Part shown: positions 1-18,490 of the stretch, piece after piece
Layout of the letters: the number at the start of each line of letters is the position of its first letter
How positions within the stretch are numbered: the first letter of the stretch is position 1
The notes under the pieces: generated by a model
Told to the model about the DNA's origin: nothing
Databases searched by the model: none
The model's input: the letters and a program-made list of their open reading frames with translations, nothing else
Program-made: the position numbers and the translations under genes
NCBI RefSeq assembly: GCF_932274485.2
Contig: NC_065881.2
Location: forward strand, 61,948,702 to 62,012,701
Reading direction: 5' to 3'
From: Patella vulgata
Lineage: Eukaryota; Mollusca; Gastropoda; Patellidae
Length of the DNA: 64,000 nucleotides

Positions 1-756
1 TCGTAACATCAAAACACACAAAATTGGCGTATTTCAACTAAAAAGAAAAACAGGTACATAAATCTGTTTTAAATATTAAAAAATATTAAATAGGGACTGT
101 GTGATTTTAGTTGAAAAAAGGTTAAAAATCTGGTATAAATGACTTTCTTCCAATGCGAGCAATGGTGTGACACCTAATAAATGGCACCGCTCCTAATTAC
201 ATATTCAATCTATTTGTTAAACCACAACACTCTCAAACTCTGATATCAAATGACAAAAACCTCCTTGCTGTACTAAAAGTAAATCTCCAACTGTGTGGAC
301 ATTCTTTTAGGTATGCTTTATCTGTATTATGGAAATCATCCCCTAAAAAACCTAAAAATCAACTGACACTTTAAAACATAAGCTTAAAACATGTTCCAGT
401 TACACTTTGGAACCAAAGATCAATCATAAACTTTGCAAATGCACTAGGGTCCTTGTTACTATGGGGTTTGTGTCCGATATAAATTTCCATATTATTATTA
501 TTATAATAGTATTTCTAAACAATTTTCAATTTTGTTTTCAAACTTGTATTATTCATACATCTAGAACTGATCATATATAACTTTTCATTCTTAATATTTA
601 AAGGTTAATTCTAAGAAAGAAAAAAAATAGTGATGATAGTTTGTAATTGAACTTGATTTATGTCCACTATAATCAGATATCCCTATTCCCTAAAAAAACA
701 TGTTGAGAGTGCAGGATTTTAATGAACAATATTTGACTCCAGTCTTAATGTTTCAG
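1..756 (+). other. Intron of CK2-alpha running off the left edge
   Basis: This AT-rich sequence ends in a good polypyrimidine tract and the AG acceptor at 755-756. I see no exon in it. The preceding CK2-alpha coding exon must lie before base 1. Confidence 0.7.
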
Positions 757-8164
<7,408 letters not shown>

Positions 8165-9375
8165 TCACGGCTTGTTATAGAAGCTCTAGCCGTTGTTATA
8201 TCATCTTCACTGGCAGGTTGCCGGGCAACAACTTATACTGTTTGAGGGATCAGTCCAATTTGGAGCTTGAAGCAAGTTTTGTTGATTGAAGAGCTGTTTT
8301 CCAAATATTTGAACTGCTATTTGTTTAGATATTTATATAATTTGTGATTTGATAAAACTAAAGACATAACCAATATAAATTGTTGTTGGTCTCTACTTCT
8401 TAAGTCTTTTGGAAATGAGCTCTTCAGTTCTATTTTGGCTGTAAGTGATGGAATGTAGGAAAAGTGTTCATCTGTATGATATATATCATGTTATCTAATT
8501 TAAATAAGAGCCAAGAGGTGAATGGGTCCTTTGACTATTTTATTATGTACTTAATGGGCCGGATTTCCACCTTTTGTAATGGTTAAAATGTGACTATATC
8601 TCATGGTAAGGCTTTTGGCATTTGAATTTATTCAAGAAAAAGATAAATGTTTTTAGTTTCTATAGCAAAGCAAATTTATTATTATGTGTGTATTTTGTTA
8701 AGTTACTGATGTCTATTTACTTGTTTCTTTGTTTACTTACTAAAAGAACAAAATAAAATGAAAAATAAAAAAGTGAAAATTAACCTTGCATGTGAGTATG
8801 GTTTAAAACCAACCATGTCTGCGTTTAGATGTAATCTTGCTTTATACCATGCTTCCGGTTTGCTACAGCTAAATTGCATGGACTTCTCTAAAACAAGGTG
8901 CAATGCCCAGAAAAAAAAAGCCCTCTTTGTATTTCCTTACCTTCTGCTGTGAGGACAACCTAGTATATAATTTTATCAAATTAACTGTTATAGACGCCAC
9001 AGTGCTATATGCCAAATCCTAGGATTAAAGCTTTTTTTAAAATTTTGTTTTCTTCAACAGATTTGAAGAGTTAATTTTATTACATCGTCGTTTAATTCTA
9101 ATGAATTTTTAAATCTAAATGATACTTGGGTGTACACTGGTATTAAAGCACTTCCTCCATTTTAAGCCAGTTGGGTCTATTCAATGTTAAACCTGCGATA
9201 AAGAAACGAAAGTGACTAAATGGTTCTGTCTTGCAGCAATAGATTTGTACAGCATATTTATGCGTGATTGGATATTAAATATGTTTCAAAGCCTCTTCTT
9301 ATGAAATTAAAGTATTGGAACTAGTAGTTGATGTTTTTATTGACCTTTTCTTTTAATAATAATATAATTCTATAT
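8165..9375 (+). other. CK2-alpha 3' UTR and downstream DNA
   Basis: Sequence after the TAA stop at 8162-8164. AATAAA at 8752-8757 is a plausible poly(A) signal, about 590 bp downstream, though other A-rich candidates follow. No coding region is recognised up to 9375. Confidence 0.5.
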
Positions 9376-9382
9376 ATTATGA

Positions 9383-9463
9383 ATTACAATACCGACTTCT
9401 CTCTGTTGTATTACAATACCGACTTCTCTCTGTTGTATTACAATACCGACTTCTCTCTGTTGT
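9383..9463. repeat. Three perfect 27-bp tandem repeats
   Basis: A unit starting ATTACAATACCGACTTCTCT and ending CTGTTGT occurs three times head to tail at 9383, 9410 and 9437 without a mismatch. It has no unique spacers, so it is a young minisatellite rather than anything CRISPR-like. Confidence 0.9.
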
Positions 9464-9475
9464 TTTATACGCCCG

Positions 9476-9830
9476 CATTTTCATGTTGAAGTATATTACC
9501 ATCGCCCCTGCCCGTCCGTTTACAATTTGTTTGTGGACAGTCTACAGGTCACAATTCTGACGAAACTTGAAATATTGGTTTAACTCCAAAAGATCTCGGT
9601 TCCTTTCGATATTTGCTTGTTTCGGACCATAACTTCATGGATTTTGGACCCTGATTGTACGAAAAATCATGTTTTTAGCTTGTGGACACTGTAAGAGGTC
9701 ACAATTTTTATCTGATTTTGTTGAAACTTGAAATGTACTGTTTATAACTCAAAGATCGCTCGCATATCGGAGCGTAACTTCTTGATAATGGACCTGATAG
9801 TACTAAAAATCACAATTTTTATCCAATTTA
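9476..9830 (-). repeat. Family B modular repeat
   Basis: Starts with the family end (CGCCCGCATTTTCATG, then ATCGCCCCTGCCCGTCCG) and continues with core units carrying GTGGACA, AGGTCACAATT, TTTGATGAAACTTGAAAT-like, AAAGATC and GGACC/GGACCCTGATTGTAC words. The same words recur at 13.1, 14.2, 16.1, 17.7, 28.8, 47.5 and 62 kb. Non-coding. Confidence 0.6.
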
Positions 9831-9832
9831 AA

Positions 9833-11265
9833 AATAAGTGCTCACTGAAGTAGTACAAACAATGCGAAGACAGAAGTAAAAATCCCAAAGTTTATGTATT
9901 TGCGTGAATCTGTGCACCTAAATTGCATACGTCACGCTACTCACCCAAAACCTTAGTATAAAATAACCTTGTCAACTTGTCATGTTTGAAAAAATGTCTT
10001 TTACCCTTATTCTGTTGTGAGTTGGTCTAAGTAAAAAAAAAAATCCTCCAGGGAGAAAAATAATCTGTCGCAAAATAAGTGCTGAGTCGATCTCAAAATA
10101 AGTGCTCATTGATAAAAACAATGCCAAAACAGAAGGAAAAATTCCAAATTTTATGTATTTGCGTGAATCCGTGCACCTAAATTGCATACGTCACGCTACT
10201 CACCCAAAACCTTAGTATAAAATAACCTTGTCAACTTAGATTTGAAAAAATGTTTTTACCCTTATTCTGTTTATGGGTTGGTCTAAGTAAAAAAAAATCC
10301 ACAGGGAGGAAAATAGTCGGTCGCAAAATAAGTGCAGTCGATCTCAAAATAAGTGCTCATTGAATTAATACAAACAATGCCAAAATAGAAGGAAAAATCC
10401 CAAATTTCTAGAGTTATGGCAGTTGTGCCCTCAAGCGAAAAAAATAGTCGGTCGCAAAATAAGTGCTCACTGAAGTAGTACAAACAATGCCAAAACAGAA
10501 GTAAAAATCCCAAAGTTTATGTATTTGCGTGAATCTGTGCACCTAAATTGCATACGTCACGCTACTCACCCAAAACCTTAGTATAAAATAACCTTGTCAA
10601 CTTGTCATTTTTGAAAAAATGTCTTTTACCCTTATTCTGTTGTGAGTTGGTCAAAGGTTAAAAAAAATCCCCCAGGGAGAAAAATAATCTGTTGCAAAAT
10701 AAGTGCTGAGTCGATCTCAAAATAAGTGCTCATTGATAAAAACAATGCCAAAATAGAAGGGAAAATATCAAATTGTATGTATTTGCGTGAATCCGTGCAC
10801 CTAAATGCATAAGTCACGCTACTCGCCCAAAACCTTAGTATAAAATAACCTTGTCAACTTATGTTTGAAAAAATGTTTTTACCCTTATTCTGTTGTGGGT
10901 TGGTCTAAGTACAAAAAAATTCCCCCAGGGAGAAAAATAGTCGGTCTCAAAATAAGTGCAGTCACTGCAGTCGGGTTCAAAATTATGCATCGGCGACTGA
11001 CGAAATGAATTAATGAAGTAAAAAAATAATGCCAGAATAGACGGGAAAAACCTCAAATACTTAATATACGTGCACCTAAATTTCTTACCTCACATAGTCG
11101 GTCTCAAAAAAAGTGCTCACTGCAGTCGGTCTAAGACTAAATGAATTAATGAGGTAAGCAATGCCAAAATAGAAGGGAAAAATTGTGTGTGAATGTGTGC
11201 ACTTAAATTGCAACGGTATAGTATAAAATAACCTAGTCAACTTTTCATGTTTGAAAAAAAAAATC
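9833..11265. repeat. Complex tandem array, unit about 260-370 bp
   Basis: The block GCACCTAAATT starts at 9914, 10173, 10539, 10797 and 11072, and a variant at 11199, giving spacings of 259, 366, 258, 275 and 127 bp. Each unit also holds AAAATAAGTGCTC, ATGCCAAAA, GCGTGAATC, ACCTTAGTATAAAATAACC, GTTTGAAAAAATGT and a CCAGGGAGAAAAATA box. Alternation of near 260 and near 366 suggests a higher-order arrangement. Short minus-strand open frames (for example 9972-10187 and 10632-10817) repeat with the array and are not genes. Confidence 0.85.
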
Positions 11266-11414
11266 CCTGTTATGATTATGTTGGTCTAAGGAATTGAGAG
11301 AGCTTGTTACGAAGATTTTGATTACTTAAATTATATTATTGATTGTCATACGAATAATAGTCGAACAGTTGGTAAGACGTTATCGGAAGCATAGTTTGTT
11401 TCAGAAATACGTAA

Positions 11415-11746
11415 AAAAATCTTTAAATTGTGAAATGTTAAGGCGATGAATTTTTAGTAATTACATATTTAATCCCAGTAGAAATTGAAACGTATTTTAC
11501 TCATGTTGTAAGTATTTTCTGACCATCAGAGTTCTGCAAAACCTTTCCCCAGATCCCTAAGTCCAGTTAATGGCATTTCAAAAAATCTTTAAATTGTGAA
11601 ATGTTAAGGCGATGAATTTTTAGTAATTACATATTTAATCCCAGTAGAAATTGAAACGTATTTTACTCATGTTGTAAGTATTTTCTGACCATCAGAGTTC
11701 TGCAAAACCTTTCCCCAGATCCCTAAGTCCAGTTAATGGCATTTCA
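11415..11746. repeat. Exact 166-bp tandem duplication
   Basis: The segment from AAATCTTTAAATTGTGAAAT to TTAATGGCATTTCA occurs twice in direct orientation; CTTTAAATTG starts at 11421 and 11587. I find no difference between the copies. It is either a very recent duplication or an assembly artefact. Confidence 0.9.
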
Positions 11747-11799
11747 GAGACCTAGTAAGCCCCCCCCCCCCCCCGTGAGACAAAGTTCCCTCGGACACA

Positions 11800-12420
11800 G
11801 TCTCAAAAAAATAAAAGCTCAGTTACATAAACTAAATGTTTTTCGCGCCTACGGCGCTCATAATTTCTATTGTGTCATTATTCTTCAACTCGTGTCTTAT
11901 ACAATCTCATCACTGTCATATTCACAGTTACAGGGAATCGCCCAGTTAGTAGTACCACTAGTGAGTGAGCGACAGACTAGAATTGTTATAAATTCTACTC
12001 TCACAAAACAGGCGAAATGGACGGACGGGCCTCAAGATTCTGTCCCATTTTTTTATCCTCTCGTTAAGGAGAATTTGATCCCATTTGTCATGACCTATAA
12101 TTTTTCAGGCTCAGTCCCCAAAAATTAAAATGTCAGTTACATATCTAAAAAAATTTCACGCCTGCGCCGCCAGATTCCATTATGGCATCATTCTTCCACT
12201 TCTCTGTGGTTTTATACTGCCCCAGCACTGTCATATTCACGGTTATAGTGAACTGCCCAGTTAGTAGGTCGTGGGTCGTTACAGACTATACAAATGTACT
12301 GACAACTCGGGCAAAACAGGCGGCATTGACGGGGGCAGATTTCGAGATTCTGTCCTATTGACTCCTATTTCTGGTTCTCTTGTTCACAAGAATTTGCTCC
12401 CAGAAATGACTTCAAGTGCC
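11800..12420. repeat. Diverged tandem duplication, period about 314 bp
   Basis: CAGTTACATA starts at about 11819 and 12133. Around both lie the same ordered words: TTTCGCGCCTACGGCG/TTTCACGCCTGCGCCG, CACTGTCATATTCAC, GCCCAGTTAGTAG, AAAACAGGCG and AGATTCTGTCC. Two open frames fall here (11736-12128 and 12271-12522) with no recognisable domain. I treat them as chance frames in a repeat. Confidence 0.6.
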
Positions 12421-12839
12421 AGGATATTTGTTCAGTTTTTCAAAATTTTCTCGGGGGCAGTGCCTAAGGTTCACATAAATTTAATTACAAAATCAATAAC
12501 AATCATATTATATGACATGTAGTTTGTGTAAACTTGAATAAAACTGCTTTCTGACGAGATAACGATCGGCGAACAACTATAGGCAATACGATCTATGTTC
12601 TACCGGGGCGCCCCGTGTTATAGCCAGTATTTTGTTGACAATCATTGTGGGGTGTGATTGTGGATGGCACCCTAGATTTGGAACCACCCCACCCTCTATT
12701 CCCAGCTTCCAGATCAGGTACTGGCCCCTAGAAAACTATTGTCTGTGGTTCTCGGCCGCTGACTGCGTCACTCGTATTAGGGACATGTGCATCAGTCGGT
12801 CGCATTTTTGCTACCCCCCCCCCCCCCAAAAAAAAAAAA

Positions 12840-13110
12840 TCTTTATGTACGCCCCTGAAAGTGATCATCTGATCTGTATGAAATTTATATACATTATTTA
12901 GATTAGTATAACGAAAAAGCCTGTCGAGACCCTTGTTTCAGTTTGTAGAACCTTGTGAACCCTTACACGAATTATAATCTGATCTGTATGGAACTGTCTT
13001 GTAAAGACCCCCAATTACCAACAAAGGAATAAATATGCAACAACCCTTGTCGACCTCCTGGGCGATTTAGCTGCTGTGGGCGTATGTTTCGTTGCCTGGC
13101 AATTTATCTT
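12840..13110 (-). repeat. Family Y modular repeat, outer end
   Basis: Carries ATCTGATCTGTATGAAATTT, AAGCCTGTCGAG and the family end AATATGCAACAACCCTTGTC followed by GCTGCTGTGGGCGTATGTTT and CGTTGCCTGGCAA. Comparison with 1555-2085 and 61.4-61.8 kb shows the same outer end. Confidence 0.6.
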
Positions 13111-13300
13111 TATCCGATTTTACCGAGTTTGTAGCTTGTGGTTCCTCTAGATGTCACAGTTTTATCCGATTTTGATGCAACCTAAAGTGTATGTATATAT
13201 CCCAAAGATCTGTTCCTTTCGATATTCGCGCATCGGAACGTAACTTCCTGGATTATGGTCCCTGGTTGTACGAAAAATCGCGGTTTTAGTCCGTGGCCCC
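13110..13300 (-). repeat. Family B repeat fragment
   Basis: Words GATGTCACAGTTTTATCCG, AAAGATCTGTTCCTTTCGAT, CGGAACGTAACTTCCTGG and TTGTACGAAAAATCGCG match the family B core units. It abuts a family Y end, as at 28.5-29.6 kb. Confidence 0.55.
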
Positions 13301-13627
13301 TCCAATTTAAAGGAGGCAAGTCTCTAACTCAGTCTTCGACACTACAAACACGACATATTGGTCAATATAAATCAACATAGATGTTGTTATCTTATCGTAA
13401 AAAGACAAACTTTTGATATCCAATATTAAAGACAAAATGAAAATGTTAAAATTAGCCCCCCCCCCCACCAATAATTTTGCCGAAAATTCTCCTTTCTCCT
13501 AATTATTGAACGCAAGTAACTATTCGATTAAAAACAAAGATTTTTACATAGAAGTTTGACTTCTATAACGTAGACTTTCAGAAACCCCGATTTGCTCTAT
13601 ACTGATCCCCTGTCCCATATCCATCAA

Positions 13628-13900
13628 GGGGGGTTGGATGGCTGAATGGTTAGCACGTGCGCGCTGTATCATAAAGCCTGCCATTGAGTCAACTGGCGTG
13701 GTTTCGAATCCCCGGTTGTACGTGACAAGGAGTAGGGTCGCCTGTCCAACTTCGTGGGTTTTCTCCGGGTCCTCCGGTTTCCTCCCACTGCTAAAGACCC
13801 CTACGCGCAAGCAAATTATTGAAATAAAATTAAACCATGTTAGTCCCGAAATGACCTAGTTTGTGTCGAGTGGACGTTAAACCCCATTTCTCTCTCTCTC
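13628..13900 (+). mobile_element. Full-length tRNA-derived SINE, copy A
   Basis: The 12-bp target-site duplication CATATCCATCAA flanks it exactly (13616-13627 and 13901-13912). The head is tRNA-like with an A box, TGGCTGAATGGTTAGCA, and a B box, GGTTTCGAATCCCC. A conserved centre, GGGTTTTCTCCGGG followed by CCTCCGGTTTCCTCCCAC, resembles the central domain described for Meta-type SINEs (from memory). The 3' tail reads GAGTGGACGTTAAACCCCAT and then (TC)n. An 88-codon frame inside it is a by-product. Confidence 0.93.
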
Positions 13901-14129
13901 ATATCCATCAAATAATTCACTATCAGTTATGACCAGTTCAAACAAACGGTTGCCATGCAAATACGCCCACATTTTGTATGAAATTAATAGGGTCCATCCT
14001 CTCATTCAAGATATTTTGATCTTTAACATATTTGTTCAGTTTCAGAATCTTAAGGTCTGATCCTTAAGTCATATAGTTTAAGTTTCATCGTGAAAGGTCC
14101 ACAAACTTCATTCATATTTCACATTTTGT

Positions 14130-14841
14130 GTAAAAGGCAGGGGCAGATGCGCACGAAAATTGAACTAATGATACCCGTTTTAAGTTTCATCTAAATTAAA
14201 TCGGATAAAATTGTGACCTCTAGATGGTCCACAGCCTGTGTATTACATGTTTTTCTATTTGTGTAACGGGGAGCGGTTATTTGACGGGAAGTTTCGGTCC
14301 GATTTTCAGGCAATTCGGACTCGACCATAATTATGGTGTAACGGTGATAGATTTAAAAAGTTTTGAAAATAAGATAAAAAAAATTTGAACTCTAGCTAAA
14401 ATTGTGATGTTTCGTACCCAGAAAGTCACGATCCAATACGCGCCAGTATCGAAAAGAACCCAGATCTTTGGGATATACATATATATTTAAGTTTCATCAA
14501 AATTGGATAAAAAAAATTCGAACAACCTGGGTAATACCGTCAGATCTAAATTTTAAGGCCACAGACAAATTACATCTCGTGAACCCGACGAGATCTGCAG
14601 GTGACCTTAATATGTAAATGTAACCTAGGTATTGCATACTTTTAAGGGGAGCGAACATTTTATTCGGCAGTTTCGGTCCTATTTTCACGAAATTTGAACT
14701 CAAAGGTAATTATGATGTAAATTTGATATATTTGAACGGTTTTTACAATCAAATAAAAACTATGATAGTCCACAAGCTAAAATGTGATAGTTCGTACAAT
14801 CAGGGGACATAATCCAGGAAGTGACGGCCATGTATGCGCGT
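14130..14841 (+). repeat. Family B modular repeat interrupted by a SINE
   Basis: Core units with AAATTAAATCGG, ATTGTGACCTCTAGATGGTC, GTTTCGGTCCGATTTTCA, TGTGATGTTTCGTA and CAGATCTTTGGGATATA recur here and continue at 15141-15235 after SINE copy B. The SINE is therefore younger than this element. Confidence 0.6.
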
Positions 14842-14853
14842 ATATCGACAGGA

Positions 14854-15128
14854 GAGAGAGAGAGAAATGGGGTTTAACGTCCACTCGACACAAACTAGGT
14901 CATTTCGGGACCAACATATGGTTTTAATTTTATTTACATAATTCGCTCGCGCGTAGGGGTCTTTAGCAGTGGGAGGAAACCGGAGGACCCGGAGAAAACC
15001 CACGATGTTGGACAGGCGACCCTACTCCTTGCCACGTACAACCGGGGATTCGAAACCACGCCAGTCGACTCAATGACAGACTTTATGATACAGCGCGCGC
15101 ACGCTAACCATTCAGCCCCCCCCCCCCA
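14854..15128 (-). mobile_element. Full-length tRNA-derived SINE, copy B
   Basis: Same family as 13628-13900 in reverse orientation, with an exact 12-bp duplication ATATCGACAGGA at 14842-14853 and 15129-15140. It was inserted into a family B repeat, so it dates after that element. The head is slightly altered by a poly-C run. Confidence 0.93.
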
Positions 15129-15235
15129 ATATCGACAGGAACCGGGAACTTTCGGTTGTAAACATACATTGTAAGTTTCATCAAAATCGGATAAAAGGTG
15201 ACCTTTGTGGAATGTCCACAACCTTGTATATTTGT

Positions 15236-15960
15236 CAAGGTCAGCATCGCAGGACTAAACCACCATCGACTGTGTTTTCATAAGGGAATTACAAAAAAAC
15301 CTAAAAATTTCACTTCATTGCGGAGTAATTTTATTAGCCAGAAATCGACCTTGGGTGCCCCACCATAAATAAATATCTCCAAATATTTCGACAACTGCCA
15401 CAATAAGTATAAACACGTCTTAACTTACCATCTCACATAGTCCATAAATAAACGGTCGTGTGTATTTAACAAATTATAAGCATTTCAAGTAATTGAAAAA
15501 GTTGTCAAGCCGCCGCCATTAAATCAGGACATTTTTTAGTGCAAAATAGATTTGATATGAAATAAGTCCCGCTTAACCAGTCCATCGGCCATTCTCCGGC
15601 TGATTGACAGGCCGGGATAATCAAAACTATTTTCAACGAAACGTTACAGAAAGTTAGATCAATGAATCTAATTTAGAAACACGCACGTTGGGCAACTCAA
15701 CGACTGTTTTAAGAACCTTGTAAAAACAAAAGGAATATACTATTAGTATTAGTATGCTATTCTTGCCTAACGAAGGAGCTTCGGAGATATTAATTTTAGA
15801 TTAACAATAGATTTTTTACGGCTTTAATCGTCGATAGATGTGTTGAAAGTTTCACGTGCCGTAGCTATTATAGCATCATTGACTATACCGCCCAGTATTC
15901 TCGCACTGCGCGACTAGCCAGAAATCATATCGGGACTAGTCACCGAAGCGTGTACAGTCG
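15236..15960. other. Unassigned intergenic DNA
   Basis: No open frame with domain content and no match to the repeat families named here. Slightly less AT-rich than the surroundings. I cannot say more. Confidence 0.4.
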
Positions 15961-16024
15961 CTGTGGCGTCTACAACTTTTAATAGAGAAAATTTTGGCTG
16001 TGTGGGCCACCTACCTAAGGTCAT

Positions 16025-16570
16025 AATTTGTATCCCATTTAAAAAAAAAAAGATGTTCGAGTTCGAATTTTATGTGGACGTGTTATGTCGTCGCCCCTAT
16101 CCGTCCGTCAACAGTTTGATTGTGGACACTACTGGTCATAATTTTTATCCAATTTTGACGAAACTTGAAATATAGGTCTATCTCCCAAACATCGGTTCCT
16201 TTCGATTTTGGCATGTATCGGACCTAACTTAATGGATTGTGGCCTGCCACTGATTGTACAAAAAATCACGTTTATAGCGTGTGGACACTCTATGAGTTCG
16301 AATTTCGTAAAAATCTGATCGAAACTGTCCGCTCTTTGTACGCAAATACTGTTAAGGTATGTGATATCAGGGTTGTGCACCCTCTAGAGATCACAATTTT
16401 TATCTGATTTTGATGAAACTTAAAATATGTTTATATCCCTAAGATCTAGGTTCCTGTAGATATTCACACATATCGGACCGTAACTTCCTGGATTTTGGAT
16501 CCTGATTTTTTTAAAAATTGTTCTCTGTCCATCTTTTGCAAGCTGTGGGCGTATCTTGCATGGCAACCGC
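16025..16570 (-). repeat. Family B modular repeat with terminal motif
   Basis: Begins with the family end, TTATGTGGACGTGTTATGTC then GTCGCCCCTATCCGTCCG, followed by two core units (GGTCATAATTTTTATCC, AAAGATC-type, GGACC.TAACTT, GATTGTAC). It ends near GGCATTGGCAC. Non-coding. Confidence 0.6.
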
Positions 16571-16639
16571 TGGTTTTCAGTCCTAATTGAAGGCATTGGC
16601 ACAAGAACCTAAATTGCCTATCGGTATATAAAATATTTG

Positions 16640-17600
16640 TTGTCCTCCGCCTTTCGAAGAAAGTAGAGAACTGTTAAAATGGGTTTGCCTGTCCGTCACA
16701 GTTTTTAGGACATAATAACCCTCCTAATTGAGTTAGAATGTCCAAACTTCGCGTAGGTGTTTATTAGATGAAGCAGAAATAAGCAATTTGATTAGTTGAT
16801 GCTTTGGCACACGCTAACTTTTGTTCTAATTAAGTGAGAGTGATGAAACTTGGTCTATAGTTTCATTATATCAATACCTTGACCAAGTTCGATAATAAGC
16901 AGGTTCTGCCCAGGGTAAGCAGAGCTACAGGCAATTTGATTGATCGAGACTTCGGAGCTCGATAACCTTGATTCTAATTGAGTGAAAGTGGTGAAACTTG
17001 GTGTATAGTTTCATTACATCAATACCTTGACTAAGTTTGATGATGAGCATTTTCAGCTTAGGCAAAGTAAACATCATTCTGATTGGTCAAGACTTAAGAA
17101 TACAATAAATCTCCCTCAAATTGAGGTAGAATGTTCGAACTTGGTGTTTGTTAGGTGAATGCCTTGATAGTGTTCGGGTTGGTTGGATGGCTGAATGGTT
17201 AGCGTGCGCGCGCTGTATCATAAAGTCTGTCATTGAGTCGACTGGCGTGGTTTCGAATCCCCGGTTGTACGTGACAAGGAGTAGGATCGCCTGTCCAACC
17301 TCGTGGGTTTTCTCCGGTTCCTCCGGTTTCCTCCCACTGCTAAAGACCCCTATGGGCAAGCGAATTATTGAAATAAAATTAAACCATATGTTAGTCCCGA
17401 AATGACCTAGTTTGTGTCGAGTGGACGTTAAACCTCATTTCTCTCTCTCTCTGATAGTGTTCGATGATGTACATTTTCTACTAAGGCAAGGCAATTTGGT
17501 TGAGACTTTGGAACACGATGACCTTGGTTCAATTGGGTAAGAATGATGATATGTACAGTATAAATTGATTCCTTATATCTGTGGTACATGCTAGAATCGA
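16640..17600 (-). repeat. Family Z modular repeat interrupted by a SINE
   Basis: Core units of about 150-170 bp contain GCAATTTGATT, CTTTGGCACACG/CTTCGGAGCTCG, AATTGAGTGAAAGTGGTGAA and TTCATTACATCAATACCTTG. The left end has CCTCCGCCTTTCGAAGAAAG and CTGTCCGTCACAG, like the CTGCTTTCTTCGAAAG and CCGTCTGTCT ends at 29.8 and 36.5 kb. SINE copy C splits it at 17165-17463. Confidence 0.6.
17177..17451 (+). mobile_element. Full-length tRNA-derived SINE, copy C
   Basis: Same family as the copies at 13628 and 14854, flanked by the exact 12-bp duplication TGATAGTGTTCG (17165-17176 and 17452-17463). It sits inside a family Z repeat. The A box, B box, conserved centre and TTAAACCTCATT-(TC)n tail are all present. 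Confidence 0.93.
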
Positions 17601-17689
17601 TTTGACCTAAATCTGAGCCGTGACATACGATACACTGACACTTTGTTGGGGGATTAAAACATGAACATAGTTAACAACAATCAAGAACT

Positions 17690-18490
17690 AAAAGACCTAC
17701 GGGTAAAGAAAAACCAACGGCTGCCAGGCAGGATACGCCCACATTTTCGAGAGATGGATAGAGAACAAGCTAAAAAGAAAGTGATTTTTCCTTCAATCAA
17801 GGGCCATAATTCAGGAAATTACAATTCGATATGCGCGAATATCGAAAGGAACCGAGATCTTTGGATTATAAACTTACATTTCAAGTTTCAACAAAATCGG
17901 ATAAAAATTGTGACCTCTATAGGGTCCACAACCTTGATATACCATATTTTTACGCTATTTGAGAACGAACGGCGGCCATTTTGTCGGTCAATTTTGGGTC
18001 GCTTTTCACGAAATTCGAACTCAGTCGTTCTTAGGGTGCAACGGTGATATAATAATACGGTTTTTTTAAATCGGATAAAAATTTAGGACCTCTATAGGGT
18101 CTACAAGCTAAAAACGCGATTTTTCGTACAATCAGGGGCCATAATTCAGGAAGTTACGGTCCGTTATGTGTAAATATCGAAAGGAACTTAGATCTTTGGG
18201 TTATAAACTTACATTTCAAATTTCAACAAAATTGGATAAAAATTGTAACCTCTATACAGTGTTCACAAGCTAAAAATGTGATTTTTCGTACAATCAGGAG
18301 CCATAATCCATGAAGTTACAGTCCGATACATGCCAATATCGAAAGGAACCGAGATCTTAGGGTGATAAACCTATATTTCAAGTTTCATTGAAATCGGATA
18401 CAAATTGTGACCTGTAGACTGTTCACAAACAATTGTGGACGGACGGACAGGGGCGACGACAATATACGTCCACATGAAAATGTGGGCCTA
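17690..18490 (+). repeat. Family B modular repeat, long copy
   Basis: About three core units, marked by ATCGAAAGGAACC.AGATCTT, AAATCGGATAAAAATTGTGA, TTTTTCGTACAATCAGG and CCATAATTCAGGAAGTTAC. It starts GGCAGGATACGCCCACATTT and ends with CGGACGGACAGGGGCGACGA and the palindromic end ACGTCCACATG...ATGTGGGCC. This is one of the most complete B copies and shows the layout: end palindrome, tandem cores, CCGT-type microsatellite, end palindrome. Confidence 0.7.

Noticed and set aside
9383-9463. CRISPR-like direct repeats
   Set aside because: Three 27-bp units are directly adjacent without spacers, in an animal genome.
13640-13720. tRNA gene suggested by A- and B-box sequences
   Set aside because: The head does not close into a proper acceptor stem and is followed by a SINE body and tail; it is a SINE promoter.
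13544-13859. Open frames on both strands with repeated peptides (EWLARARCIIKPAIESTGVV) at 13.6, 15.0 and 17.2 kb, as if a gene family
   Set aside because: They fall exactly inside SINE copies bounded by 12-bp duplications; the peptides are translations of the tRNA-like head and conserved centre.
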